64,000 nucleotides of DNA. It comes from JASDSY01 sp041441465 (GTDB taxonomy: Bacteria > Muiribacteriota > UBA9980). The stretch is from contig JASDSY010000012.1 of assembly GCA_041441465.1 (NCBI GenBank), positions 62,001-126,000 on the forward strand. Direction: 5' to 3'. Below the pieces are notes generated by a model. It was not told the origin of the DNA and did no database searches. It worked only from the letters and a program-made list of their open reading frames with translations. This document shows, piece after piece, positions 7,610 to 16,028 of this stretch (the first letter of the stretch is position 1; every line of letters begins with the position of its first letter). The translations under genes and the position numbers were made by a program.

Positions 7610-9936
7610 TGCCGGAAAATAAATTTAAACAGGTCAATAAAAGTGTTTTAAAAAAGGATGCTCTGGGTTTAGCCTGCGGAATGCCTATGTTTACAGATGA
7701 TGAAAATTTTCACGGTCTGCTTTATGCCGGAATTCTTACAAGTCCTCACGCCCATGCTGAAATTATAAACATCGACGTTTCTGAAGCATTAAAATTTCCT
7801 GGAATAAAGGCGGTTTTAACTTATAAAGATGTTCCGAGAATTATACATACTACCGCCGGTCAGGGCTACCCTGAACCATCGCCGTATGACAGTTTCGTTC
7901 TTGATAAAAAAGTCAGGTTTGTCGGCGACAGGGTTGCCGCTGTTGCCGGTGAAACTATAGAGGCGGTTAACGAGGCCGTGAAAAAAATAAAAGTTGAATA
8001 TAAGCTTTTAGAGCCTATATTTGATCCGTTAAAATCTATGAACTCTGGAATGCCTGTTATTCATGATGAACCTGAAGCTATTATGCCGATTCCTGTACCA
8101 TACGATAAAAATAAAAATATGGCGGCCCATGCTGAAATGAGTGAAGGCGATGTCGAAGAGGCACTGAAGAATTCACATTCAAAATTTGAATATGAATATG
8201 AAACCCATTACGCTCAACATTGCTCAATGGAGCCTCATATCTGCATAACTTACCTTGATGCATATAACCGTCTTAATATCAGAACGAGCACACAGGTGCC
8301 GTTTCATACCAGAAGAATAGTAGCGCAGGCATTGAATATTCCTGTAAAAAACATCAGAGTTATAAAACCAAGAATAGGCGGCGGATTTGGCGGTAAACAG
8401 GAAGTCCTTATCGAAGATATATGCGCAGCGCTGACATTAAAGACCGGCAAGCCTGTAAAACTCGAATACACAAGGGCGGAAGAATTCATAAGCGCCCGCA
8501 CCAGACATCCGCAGAACATTAAACTTCGCACAGGACTTGATAAAGATGGAAATCTTACAGCAATCGATATGAATATAATAATGAATACAGGCGCGTATGG
8601 TTCGGCTGCACTGACTGTTTTATGCAATTCAGCGAGCAAAGTTCTGCCTTTATTTAACAAAGTTAAAAATGTAAGATTTTACGGCAGTTCAGTTTATACG
8701 AATCTTCCCGTCGGCGGCGCATACAGGGGATACGGCGCGACTCAGGCCTATAATGCGGTAGGACAGCAGGTAGATATAATGTGCCGCGAAAAAGGAATTG
8801 ATATTATTGAATTTTATAAGAAACACCACATAAATGAAGGCGAAGGCTCGCCTGTATTTCAAAAAATGGGCGAGGGCAAAGCCGGCGTCGAAATGAAAAT
8901 AGGTTCATGCGGAATCAGAAAATGTATTGAAGTCGGCGTAAAAGAATTTGACTGGTATAACAGGTTCAATAAAAAGCGCAAGGACGGCAACTGGCATTAC
9001 GGCTCGGGAATGGTATGCCTGATGCAGGGATCGAGCATTCCTGAAATTGATATGGGTTCAGCATATATCAAAATGAATGATGACGGTTCTTTCAACCTGC
9101 TTTGCGGCGCGACAGACCTCGGCACCGGCAGCGACACAATACTTGCTCAAATCGCGGCCGAACAACTTTGCACCGAAACCGAAAATGTAATCGTTTATTC
9201 ATCAGATACCGATTTAACTCCGTTTGACGTCGGAGCCTATGCGTCTTCTACAACATATCTGTCCGGCGGCGCAGTATTGAAAGCAGCGCAAAAAATAAAA
9301 ACTGTAATTATCGAAGTAGCGGCTGAAATGATGGATTGTAACGTTGACGATATTACAGTTAATAACAGTACCGTTTACTGTGAAAAACCAAAAAAATCGG
9401 TTTCATATAAAGATATTGCTCTTTACTCGCTGTATGAAAAAAACCAGAAACAAATTGCGGCAGAAGCATCGCACATCACGCATAAATCACCGCCTCCGTT
9501 TTCAGCGCATTTTGTTGAGGTCGCCGTTGACATTACAACAGGCAAGGTCAAAGTTATTGAATATCTTAATACAACCGACTGCGGTACGGCTATAAATCCC
9601 AAACTCGCTGAAGGACAGTGCGACGGCGCGGTTTTAAACGGCATCAGTTTTGCCCTGACCGAAGAATATATATTCAATGAAAACGGCAGAATGCTTAATC
9701 CGTCATTTAATAATTATAAAATATTCAGTTCCGGTGATGCCATAAACATAAAAACCATATTAATACCGACTTACGAAGAAAGCGGCCCGTACGGGGCGAA
9801 AAGCGTTTCGGAAATCGGCATTAATGGAGCTCTTCCGGCTATCGCCAACGCCATATACGACGCTTGCGGAGTAAGGCTTACTAAATCACCGTACACTCCG
9901 GAGAAAATATTAAACGCATTAAAAATGAAGCAATAA
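7609..9936 (+). CDS. xdhA: Molybdenum hydroxylase catalytic subunit (xanthine dehydrogenase type)
   Basis: The 775-residue chain has the aldehyde oxidase/xanthine dehydrogenase a/b-hammerhead domain at the N-terminus, followed by the molybdopterin-binding region. Visible motifs are GGGFGGKQE near 258, GGAYRGYGATQA near 367 with the active-site Arg, and GAKSVSEIG near 729 with the Glu equivalent to the catalytic base. It hydroxylates an N-heterocycle or aldehyde using water. The order FAD, Fe-S, Mo subunit is typical. No cofactor maturation (XdhC chaperone type) or purine transport gene is nearby, so the substrate is open. Confidence 0.9.
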   Translation: MPENKFKQVNKSVLKKDALGLACGMPMFTDDENFHGLLYAGILTSPHAHAEIINIDVSEALKFPGIKAVLTYKDVPRIIHTTAGQGYPEPSPYDSFVLDKKVRFVGDRVAAVAGETIEAVNEAVKKIKVEYKLLEPIFDPLKSMNSGMPVIHDEPEAIMPIPVPYDKNKNMAAHAEMSEGDVEEALKNSHSKFEYEYETHYAQHCSMEPHICITYLDAYNRLNIRTSTQVPFHTRRIVAQALNIPVKNIRVIKPRIGGGFGGKQEVLIEDICAALTLKTGKPVKLEYTRAEEFISARTRHPQNIKLRTGLDKDGNLTAIDMNIIMNTGAYGSAALTVLCNSASKVLPLFNKVKNVRFYGSSVYTNLPVGGAYRGYGATQAYNAVGQQVDIMCREKGIDIIEFYKKHHINEGEGSPVFQKMGEGKAGVEMKIGSCGIRKCIEVGVKEFDWYNRFNKKRKDGNWHYGSGMVCLMQGSSIPEIDMGSAYIKMNDDGSFNLLCGATDLGTGSDTILAQIAAEQLCTETENVIVYSSDTDLTPFDVGAYASSTTYLSGGAVLKAAQKIKTVIIEVAAEMMDCNVDDITVNNSTVYCEKPKKSVSYKDIALYSLYEKNQKQIAAEASHITHKSPPPFSAHFVEVAVDITTGKVKVIEYLNTTDCGTAINPKLAEGQCDGAVLNGISFALTEEYIFNENGRMLNPSFNNYKIFSSGDAINIKTILIPTYEESGPYGAKSVSEIGINGALPAIANAIYDACGVRLTKSPYTPEKILNALKMKQ

Positions 9937-9956
9937 AAATTATGAACAGTTGTTTA

Positions 9957-9985
9957 TTGACTTGACAAAATAATTAACTTATGAT
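9957..9985 (+). promoter_or_regulatory. Sigma-70 promoter for thrS
   Basis: TTGACT (9957-9962), a 17-bp spacer and TATGAT (9980-9985) give five of six matches in each box. The predicted start, near 9992, leaves only a very short leader before the thrS ATG at 10004. There is therefore no room for a T-box or other long leader. Confidence 0.65.
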
Positions 9986-10003
9986 TATCAGAAAGGAATA
10001 TTA

Positions 10004-11812
10004 ATGGAACACAAAAAAAACGATAGCGCTTTTTTGGAAACGGCAAGACATTCACTGGCGCATGTTTTAGCGCAGGCGGTTTTAAAATTAAGGCCGAATT
10101 CTAAACTTGGTTTTGGACCGGCGATCGAGGATGGATTTTATTATGATTTCTTGCTTACCGAACCGATAAGCGATAATGATTTTAAAGCTATTGAAAAGGA
10201 AATGCGTAAAATAATCGATGCCGGCCAGAGTTTTGAGCGTGAAGAACTTACCAAAGAAGCGGCCGTAGCACGGCTTAAAGAAATGGGCCAGGATTTCAAA
10301 GCTGAATATCTTGAAGAACTTTCAAAAAATCAGGGAGTAACTTCATTCTCATTTTATAAAAACGGTGCTTTTATGGATATGTGCGAAGGCCCGCATATTG
10401 AAAATACCAAAGTTATAAAAAAAGACTGCTTCAAACTTGACAGAATTTCGGGGGCATACTGGCGCGGCTCTGAAAAAAATCCGATGATGACAAGAATATA
10501 TGCAGTAATGTTCGAAACGGCCGAAGCGCTTGATGAATTTTTAAAACGCCGTGAACTGGCTTTGCAGCGTGACCACAAAAAACTCGGAGCAGAGCTTGAT
10601 ATATTTACGATAGACGAAGAAGTCGGCGCGGGGCTGCCATTGTGGCTGCCAAACGGTACCGTAATCCGCGACGAACTTGAAAAACTCGCCAAGGAAATGG
10701 AGTTCAAATACGGCTATAAACGAGTTGCAACGCCGCATATAACCAAGAGCGCTCTTTATTATACGTCAGGGCATCTGCCTTATTATAAAGATTCAATGTT
10801 TCCGCCGATGGTCGTCGATGAAACCGATGAATACTATCTTAAGCCGATGAATTGCCCGCACCACAATAAAATATTTGCGGCGCGCCCTAAAAGTTACCGT
10901 GACCTTCCATACAGACTCGCCGAATACGGCACTGATTATCGCTATGAAAAATCAGGTCAGGTATCTGGACTTTTGAGGGTTCGCGGAATGAGCATGAACG
11001 ACGCACACATTTACTGCACTAATGAACAGGTAAAAAGTGAATTTAAAAAAGTGCTCGAAATGCATAAATATTACTATGACCTATTTAGAATTGGAGGTTT
11101 CTGGGTAAGACTCTCGACGCATTCAAAGGAAAAAGTTGATAAATATGTTCAAAATGAAGAATTATGGGAATATTCTGAAAAACTTGTCGAGGAAATTGTA
11201 AAGGAGCTTGGCATCAAATATGAAATCCATCACGGCGAAGCAGCTTTTTATGGGCCAAAGATAGATTTTCAGGTAAAAAATGTCGCCGGCCGCGAAGAAA
11301 CTGCTTCGACGACGCAGCTTGATTTCGCCATGGCTGAAAGGTTTAATCTTGAATACACAGACCAGAACGGCAATAAGCAAAGGCCTTATATCATACACCG
11401 CGCTCCGCTCGGTACGCATGAACGCTTTATTGCTTTTTTAATAGAGCTTTTCGGCGGAGCATTTCCGACATGGCTCGCGCCCTGCCAGGTCTGTATAGTT
11501 CCGGTTTCCGATAAATTCGTTGATTACTGTCATAAAATTGCAGAAACGATGTCAGGTGATTTTATAAGAGTCGAAGTTGACGATTCAACTGATTCATTTA
11601 ACAAAAAAATCAGAAACAGCGCCAGACAAAAAAATCCAAATACTTTGATTATAGGCGGCAAGGAAGTTGAAAACGCTGAAATTACATGGAGAAGATATTG
11701 CAAACCAGAGCAGATTACAATGAAATTTGACGAATTTCACAATATTTTAAATCAAATGATCAAAAAAAGAATAATGGATAACTTTGCCGACACAATATTG
11801 CCGTCAGCTTAA
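10004..11812 (+). CDS. thrS: Threonyl-tRNA synthetase lacking the N-terminal TGS domain
   Basis: The enzyme charges tRNA-Thr. The editing domain is present at the N-terminus (HSLAH near residue 14; CEGPH near 127). The class II catalytic core includes MNCPHH, RGMSMNDAHIYC (motif 2 region) and HRAPLGTHERF (motif 3), which carry the Zn-binding Cys and His residues. The C-terminal anticodon-binding domain is visible around the segment CQVCIVPVSDKF. At 602 residues it is about 40 shorter than the E. coli enzyme because the TGS domain is missing; an in-frame extension upstream is excluded by the promoter position. Confidence 0.93.
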   Translation: MEHKKNDSAFLETARHSLAHVLAQAVLKLRPNSKLGFGPAIEDGFYYDFLLTEPISDNDFKAIEKEMRKIIDAGQSFEREELTKEAAVARLKEMGQDFKAEYLEELSKNQGVTSFSFYKNGAFMDMCEGPHIENTKVIKKDCFKLDRISGAYWRGSEKNPMMTRIYAVMFETAEALDEFLKRRELALQRDHKKLGAELDIFTIDEEVGAGLPLWLPNGTVIRDELEKLAKEMEFKYGYKRVATPHITKSALYYTSGHLPYYKDSMFPPMVVDETDEYYLKPMNCPHHNKIFAARPKSYRDLPYRLAEYGTDYRYEKSGQVSGLLRVRGMSMNDAHIYCTNEQVKSEFKKVLEMHKYYYDLFRIGGFWVRLSTHSKEKVDKYVQNEELWEYSEKLVEEIVKELGIKYEIHHGEAAFYGPKIDFQVKNVAGREETASTTQLDFAMAERFNLEYTDQNGNKQRPYIIHRAPLGTHERFIAFLIELFGGAFPTWLAPCQVCIVPVSDKFVDYCHKIAETMSGDFIRVEVDDSTDSFNKKIRNSARQKNPNTLIIGGKEVENAEITWRRYCKPEQITMKFDEFHNILNQMIKKRIMDNFADTILPSA

Positions 11813-11856
11813 AAGGCGCAGCATACCGTTATTTTTTATGGAAGCGAACTGATTAT

Positions 11857-12198
11857 ATGCAAAAAAAATTCAAATTCTTAACGGCCGTTTTAACGATATA
11901 TATAATCGGCTTTATAATGAATACCGTCGTATTTTCCTCGAATTCATGCGACAGCTGTCCGGTGAGTAAAATTTGCGATGAGGCTTCGTCCAAAGGCGAA
12001 ATTAACCTCTGCGAAGATCCGCGCTACCAGAAATACTTCAAAGAAAATAAACTTGAAGAACTTAAATACATGTTAAAAAATGAAAAAGCAGCCGCAACTA
12101 ACGAAAGTACCGAAATAACAATAAATATAAATAATTACGAAGTAACGATAGAAAATAAACTAAATGCAGTTCCTTTAAAAATTCCTTCAGGTATTTAA
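11857..12198 (+). CDS. Small exported or membrane-anchored Cys-containing protein
   Basis: I do not recognise a family. The 113-residue protein has a hydrophobic N-terminal segment (about 8-27) that could be a signal peptide or anchor. A short Cys cluster follows (CDSCPVSKIC plus one more Cys about 13 residues on), then a charged helical stretch (KYFKENKLEELKYMLKNEK) and a Thr/Ile/Asn-rich tail likely to form beta strands. The four cysteines could bind a metal or form disulfides in the periplasm. It lies 44 nt after thrS, with a stem-loop just downstream. Confidence 0.5.
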   Translation: MQKKFKFLTAVLTIYIIGFIMNTVVFSSNSCDSCPVSKICDEASSKGEINLCEDPRYQKYFKENKLEELKYMLKNEKAAATNESTEITININNYEVTIENKLNAVPLKIPSGI

Positions 12199-12214
12199 TT
12201 GTGCCGCCTGCAAT

Positions 12215-12279
12215 AATTAATAAACGCTGCGTTCCTGGATTATAGCAAACCTGTTTTCAGGCTCCGGCGTTTATTAATT
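12215..12279 (+). repeat. 13-bp inverted repeat with a large structured loop
   Basis: Perfect 13-bp arms AATTAATAAACGC (12215-12227) and its reverse complement (12267-12279) enclose 39 nt that contain a smaller hairpin, CCTG-TTTT-CAGG (12250-12261). It follows the small exported protein gene by 16 nt and has no clean U-tract. It may stabilise the 3' end of the thrS transcript or act as a weak terminator. Confidence 0.5.
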
Positions 12280-12313
12280 GAATTATAATTCATATTTTTG
12301 TTTTTAAAAAATG

Positions 12314-12342
12314 TTGACTTAAATAGTTGGATTTGATATAAT
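12314..12342 (+). promoter_or_regulatory. Near-consensus sigma-70 promoter upstream of the peroxiredoxin
   Basis: TTGACT (12314-12319), exactly 17 bp, then a perfect TATAAT (12337-12342). The predicted start is near 12349, about 355 nt before the peroxiredoxin ATG, so the transcript would have a long untranslated leader or a separate small RNA. Confidence 0.75.
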
Positions 12343-12705
12343 TAAAATATGCTGTTATTTAAAAATTTTTTATCGTCGATATCGGTGTTTAATCGAAATT
12401 TTCTTGAATTTTTCTGGTTCCGGAAAATTGCGTTTATATTTAAATTTAACGATAATAAATTTTCGGCCCGCACTTTTTTTGTTTTAACCTTTTTACCTCA
12501 AAATTTCATATTTTTTATCTCTTTTATTCATACACAAATTAAATATACCTGATTTACCTGAGTTGTATTATTTAATCAGTATAATGCGGATATTACATAT
12601 TTTTATTTTAACATTACGTAAATTAAAATTACAATACCCGGGATATCAATTATAATTTCATTATAAGTTTACAGAACGATTTTAATAAAATGGAGGAATT
12701 GGATA
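12343..12705 (+). other. AT-rich leader between promoter and peroxiredoxin gene
   Basis: About 360 nt with no convincing gene. A 67-codon frame at 12349-12552 begins at the predicted transcription start but has no ribosome site and encodes a Phe-rich sequence expected from T-runs. No clear terminator interrupts it. It ends in a palindrome (12650-12666) and a GGAGGA ribosome site before 12706. Confidence 0.4.
12650..12666. promoter_or_regulatory. PerR/Fur-like inverted repeat
   Basis: TTATAAT-TTC-ATTATAA is a perfect 7-bp inverted repeat centred about 48 bp before the peroxiredoxin ATG. The arms equal those of the PerR box (TTATAATnATTATAA), but the spacer is 3 nt instead of 1. In AT-rich DNA such repeats arise by chance, so this is a candidate operator only. 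Confidence 0.3.
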
Positions 12706-13386
12706 ATGGATAATATCAATGAAACATTTAGAATGCCTTTGATTGGTGATGACGCTCCCGCTTTTAAAGCAAAAACGACGCAGGGTGAAATAAATTTCCC
12801 GGCCGATTATAAAGGTAAATGGGTTATACTTTTCAGCCATCCAGCAGATTTTACTCCTGTATGTACGACTGAATTTATGACATTTGCATATATGCAGCCC
12901 GAATTCAAAAAATTAAACACCGAACTTATAGGGCTTTCGATAGACAGTATTTACGCCCATATAGCATGGCTTCGTACAATAAAAGAAAAGATAGAATTTA
13001 AGGGAATGAAAAATATAGAAGTTACATTTCCGCTTATAGAAGATATAAAAATGGAAGTTGCGAAAAAATATGGAATGCTTCAGCCGAATGCCTCGACCAC
13101 GCAGGCGGTCAGGGCCGTTTTTGTAATTGATCCTAACGGCAAAATACGCGCGATCCTTTACTATCCGCTTTCAAACGGCAGAAATATGGAAGAAATAAAA
13201 AGACTCATAATAGCGCTTCAAAAAAGCGATAAAGATAGTGTAGCGACACCTGCAAACTGGCAGCCGGGCGATGATGTGATAATTCCGCCTCCGGGTTCGT
13301 GCGGCACCGCGAAAGACAGAGTCGAAGGTAACTCGGAAGATAAATATTGTCTTGACTGGTTTATGTGTTTTAAAAAAGAAAAATAA
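12706..13386 (+). CDS. Peroxiredoxin, Prx6/archaeal thioredoxin peroxidase type
   Basis: The protein reduces hydrogen peroxide and organic hydroperoxides. The peroxidatic Cys is C53 in DFTPVCTTE; the AhpC/TSA core spans about 10-150 and the C-terminal 1-CysPrx domain about 160-205. Two more cysteines, C215 and C221 in YCLDWFMC, are spaced as in archaeal thioredoxin peroxidases, where they provide resolving chemistry. No partner reductase is adjacent. GGAGGA lies before the ATG, and a strong terminator follows. Typical for oxygen defence in anaerobes. Confidence 0.92.
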   Translation: MDNINETFRMPLIGDDAPAFKAKTTQGEINFPADYKGKWVILFSHPADFTPVCTTEFMTFAYMQPEFKKLNTELIGLSIDSIYAHIAWLRTIKEKIEFKGMKNIEVTFPLIEDIKMEVAKKYGMLQPNASTTQAVRAVFVIDPNGKIRAILYYPLSNGRNMEEIKRLIIALQKSDKDSVATPANWQPGDDVIIPPPGSCGTAKDRVEGNSEDKYCLDWFMCFKKEK

Positions 13387-13406
13387 GGTTTCTTAAAAGT
13401 GAAAAG

Positions 13407-13440
13407 GGGCCGTTCACAAAAATGAACGGCTCTTTTTTTA
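13407..13440 (+). terminator. Intrinsic terminator after the peroxiredoxin gene
   Basis: The stem GGGCCGTTCA/TGAACGGCTC (8 Watson-Crick pairs GCCGTTCA/TGAACGGC plus outer pairs including one G-U) has a 6-nt loop and is followed by a run of seven T. It overlaps the 3' end of the convergent MinD-like gene and can probably also act on the minus strand. Confidence 0.85.
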
Positions 13441-14316
13441 TAACTCGGTTATTTTTTCCCAGATAGTTCTTATTTCCCTGGCTTCGTAGGAACTAGAATC
13501 GTGCTCAATTATTGTTTTACATTCTTTTAAGGCGCTTACAAAAGAAAGGTTGTAAGGTATTTTGCCGAGCAGAAGAATGTTTTGAGCAACAGAATACTCT
13601 TCGATCTGTTTGGTTATGAGTTCATTGAGATCGTGTTTGTTGATAATAATGGAATACTTAACTTTAAAATGATTGCAAAGTTCGGCTGCTCTCTTCATGT
13701 CGTGAAGTCCAGAAACAGTTGGTTCTGTTACTATTATAACGGCATTTGAGCCTGTAAGTGTGGCGATCGTAGGGCAGCCGATTCCGGGCGGACCGTCGTT
13801 AATTATATAATCTAATTTTTCGTTTTTTGCGATTTCACATGCCATTTGCTTTAACTGAGAAACTAATTTTCCGGATGAGCCGTCGCCGGTGTTTAACCTG
13901 GCATGGACAAGCGTTCCGAATCTGGTGGTTGACACGAAAATTTTTCCGGTTTCTTTTTCCGACATGGTTATGGCTTTAGCCGGGCAGGCCAGGAAGCAGG
14001 CTCCGCAGCCTTCACATAAAATTTCGTTAATTTCAGGAAACTCGCCGTTTGGGCTCTGGCTCATAGCTTCAAATCGGCATTTGGAAAGACAATTACCGCA
14101 ATTAATGCATTTTGTTTTGTCTATTGCCGCAATAAATCCGCTTTTAAAAACCTTTTCCGGCGCTTTTGCGTTAATCGGAGAGGCGATTAAATACATATTC
14201 GACGCGTCGACATCGCAATCGACTGCCAGAGCATGCCGCGAGGCCTGCCAGAGCGCGAGAGTGACAGACGTTTTTCCCGAGCCGCCTTTTCCGGATATTA
14301 TCGTTATTTGTTTCAT
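13438..14316 (-). CDS. MinD-superfamily P-loop ATPase with inserted ferredoxin domain (ORP-locus type, first copy)
   Basis: The Walker A motif is ISGKGGSGKTS at the N-terminus. An inserted two-cluster ferredoxin occupies about residues 60-115, with CINCGNCLSKC and CEGCGACFLAC. The rest of the MinD fold follows, with NDGPPG and a TEPTVSGLHD segment. Such COG1149 proteins occur in tandem pairs with NifX-like proteins in anaerobes, including the orange protein (ORP) locus of Desulfovibrio. Inferred role: ATP-driven assembly or insertion of an Fe-S or Mo-containing cluster. The start overlaps the upstream gene stop by 4 nt. Confidence 0.88.
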   Translation of the reverse strand: MKQITIISGKGGSGKTSVTLALWQASRHALAVDCDVDASNMYLIASPINAKAPEKVFKSGFIAAIDKTKCINCGNCLSKCRFEAMSQSPNGEFPEINEILCEGCGACFLACPAKAITMSEKETGKIFVSTTRFGTLVHARLNTGDGSSGKLVSQLKQMACEIAKNEKLDYIINDGPPGIGCPTIATLTGSNAVIIVTEPTVSGLHDMKRAAELCNHFKVKYSIIINKHDLNELITKQIEEYSVAQNILLLGKIPYNLSFVSALKECKTIIEHDSSSYEAREIRTIWEKITEL

Positions 14317-15203
14317 TTGGAAGCCTCTTTTATCACGTTCTCTAAAATTTTTTTGTATTCGGACTTCAATGCCGGAATCTCGAGCGCCGGTATTTTCCCA
14401 CGGGAGTAAACCTGCGCGATTTCCCTGCTTAAAGGGAGTCGGCCGAGTACTGTTATGTTTTTGGAAACGCAGTAATCGGTTATTATATTGCTGTTTGAAT
14501 CCGCTTTATTTATTATGATCCCAAACTTTATGCCGAGTTTTTCCAGAGCTTCTACGGCAAGTTTTAAATCATTTAAGCCGAACGGAGTCGGTTCGGTGAC
14601 TAAAACGACATAATCGGCGTTATTTACCGCCGCGACAAAAGGACAGGAGGTGCCTGGCGGACAATCTATGAAAATTAAATTATCGTTAATGGCACTTTTT
14701 TTGATTTGTTTTATCAGCGGCGGACTTTTAGCCTCGCCGATGTTAAGCCTGCCGTCAATACAATTTATTTTTCCGTGTTTCCATTTGCGCGTTTCGCCAA
14801 TGCCCTTTGAAACTACAGTTATAGCGTTTTTGGGGCACTGGTCGAAACAAGAACCGCATGAGTGGCATAATTCAGGAAAAAACAAAGGCGTGTTTCCTAT
14901 AATCGTTATGGCATTAAAAAAACACGCTGACTTGCATATTCCGCAGCCGTCGCAGAGTGTTTCGTTAAAAGCCGGTATATCAACGGAAAAACAGGCGCGT
15001 TCGCATTTATTTTCCTGATTTTGCAGATTGGACTGGTTATTTTCAGAATTTAACGTGAACAAATGAACATTAGGCTCTTCGACATCGCAGTCGATAAGCG
15101 TGACTTCGCAATCGCATGAAGCCGCAAGCCCGAGCGAGATTGTGGTTTTTCCTGTCCCGCCCTTGCCGGACGCGACGGCTATTCGTAAAGCCCTGTCCTG
15201 CAT
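14313..15203 (-). CDS. MinD-superfamily P-loop ATPase with inserted ferredoxin domain (second copy)
   Basis: This is a paralogue of the downstream gene: Walker A ASGKGGTGKTT, ferredoxin cysteines CDGCGICKSAC and CHSCGSCFDQC, then DCPPGTSC and TEPTPFGLNDL. I place the start at the ATG at 15203 because GGAGG lies 8 nt before it, inside the end of the NifX-like gene, whose stop is 1 nt upstream. A longer frame reaching 15260 would overlap that gene by 56 nt. The two copies probably form a heterodimer, as proposed for the ORP complex ATPases. Confidence 0.88.
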   Translation of the reverse strand: MQDRALRIAVASGKGGTGKTTISLGLAASCDCEVTLIDCDVEEPNVHLFTLNSENNQSNLQNQENKCERACFSVDIPAFNETLCDGCGICKSACFFNAITIIGNTPLFFPELCHSCGSCFDQCPKNAITVVSKGIGETRKWKHGKINCIDGRLNIGEAKSPPLIKQIKKSAINDNLIFIDCPPGTSCPFVAAVNNADYVVLVTEPTPFGLNDLKLAVEALEKLGIKFGIIINKADSNSNIITDYCVSKNITVLGRLPLSREIAQVYSRGKIPALEIPALKSEYKKILENVIKEASK

Positions 15204-15204
15204 T

Positions 15205-15582
15205 TTAGTGGCCTCCGCATACGTGGTTTTCGGTAATTTCTGAAACGTTTCCTTTTTCATAATTTTCTTTTACGTCTTTTACGTGACTGCCGTCGCATAT
15301 CAGGACTTCAATTCCGGCGTTTCTAAAACCTGTCAGCGGGCGCATCCCGATTCCCTGGACGACTATTGCGGTAGCTCCGTTTTGGGCGAGAAGATTAACT
15401 GGAGCGAGACATCCGCCTTCGACGTGAGGCGGGTTTTGTACTATTTCCGCGCCTTCGAATTTTTTGTTTTCGTCGTATTTAAGCAGTGTGAAGCAGTCGC
15501 AGCGTCCGAAGTGCCCTGAGCGCTCAGCGTCAAGACCGCCTGGAATTAATGACGGCACTGCTACTTTGATTTTTTTTGACAT
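15205..15582 (-). CDS. NifX/NifB-like dinitrogenase cofactor-family protein (ORP-like)
   Basis: The 125-residue protein begins with the domain pattern KIKVAVPSL...RSGHFGRCDCFTLL and continues with the NifX-type segment GGCLAPVNLLAQNGATAIVVQGIGMRPLTGFRNAGIEV. It has a His/Cys-rich tail ending VCGGH. NifX/ORP domains bind Fe-Mo or Mo-Cu sulfide clusters. It is second in the minus-strand operon and coupled to the MinD-like ATPase. Nitrogenase genes are absent, so the cluster is not for nitrogen fixation as far as this window shows. Confidence 0.87.
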   Translation of the reverse strand: MSKKIKVAVPSLIPGGLDAERSGHFGRCDCFTLLKYDENKKFEGAEIVQNPPHVEGGCLAPVNLLAQNGATAIVVQGIGMRPLTGFRNAGIEVLICDGSHVKDVKENYEKGNVSEITENHVCGGH

Positions 15583-15630
15583 AATAAATTACTCCTTTTT
15601 GTTTTGAATTTTTATAATTTTTTGAAAAGA

Positions 15631-15963
15631 TTAATCCTGGAAAATTCCTCTGTTAAAATCGTCAATTACTTTTTTTACATTACCTGAAATTCCGGCGCCT
15701 ATTTTTATCTTTGCCTTATTCAAGACCTGTTCGGCTTTTGGCCCGACATGCCCGGTGAGTACCCAATTGACTTTCAATTCGGCCATTTTAGAGGCGGTTT
15801 GAATTCCAGCGCCCTGTGAAAGATTGCAGTTTGTTGAATTATCTATGGTTTCTTTTATTGAATTCGACTCCAGATCATAAACCACTATATAAGGCGCACG
15901 TCCGAATTTTTCATCTATAGGACTTTCAAGTCCAGCGCCCTGCGCTGTTATTGCTATTAACAT
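15631..15963 (-). CDS. NifX/NifB-like dinitrogenase cofactor-family protein, operon leader
   Basis: A single NifX-type domain of about 110 residues: LIAITAQGAGLESPIDEKFGRAPYIVVYD, then NLSQGAGIQTASKMAELKVNWVLTGHVGPKAEQVL. The start at 15963 is chosen because AGGTGA lies 8 nt before it; an upstream ATG at 15981 would read through that site. It is the first gene of the operon and lies 30 nt downstream of the start predicted from a sigma-54 promoter at 16003-16019. Closest known context: ORP-type proteins. Confidence 0.87.
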   Translation of the reverse strand: MLIAITAQGAGLESPIDEKFGRAPYIVVYDLESNSIKETIDNSTNCNLSQGAGIQTASKMAELKVNWVLTGHVGPKAEQVLNKAKIKIGAGISGNVKKVIDDFNRGIFQD

Positions 15964-16002
15964 TATTTGATCACCTTCCAAATTTGCGTTTTTATCTTAA
16001 GG

Positions 16003-16019
16003 ATGCAATTATTATGCCA
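16003..16019 (-). promoter_or_regulatory. Sigma-54 promoter for the NifX/MinD operon (minus strand)
   Basis: Read on the minus strand the element is TGGCAT-AATAA-TTGCAT, with GG and GC separated by exactly 10 bp as sigma-54 requires and a full TTGCA -12 box. The predicted start is near 15993, 30 nt before the ATG at 15963. Its -24 box forms one arm of a TGCCA-N9-TGGCA palindrome with the divergent promoter. Confidence 0.8.
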
Positions 16020-16028
16020 ATGAATTTA

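Noticed and set aside
12199..12300. Inverted repeat considered as a rho-independent terminator
   Set aside because: The loop is 39 nt and no clean T-run follows the stem, so I list it as a repeat only.
12349..12552. 67-codon plus-strand frame beginning at a predicted transcription start
   Set aside because: No ribosome site, Phe/Ile/Asn composition expected from T-runs, no recognisable domain. Kept only as part of the leader.
13889..14518. 209-codon plus-strand frame opposite the MinD-like genes
   Set aside because: Antisense to two well-supported ATPase genes and without a ribosome site.
15204..15260. Longer N-terminus for the MinD-like ATPase, starting at 15260
   Set aside because: It would overlap the NifX-like gene by 56 nt, and the ATG at 15203 has GGAGG and the family-typical N-terminus.
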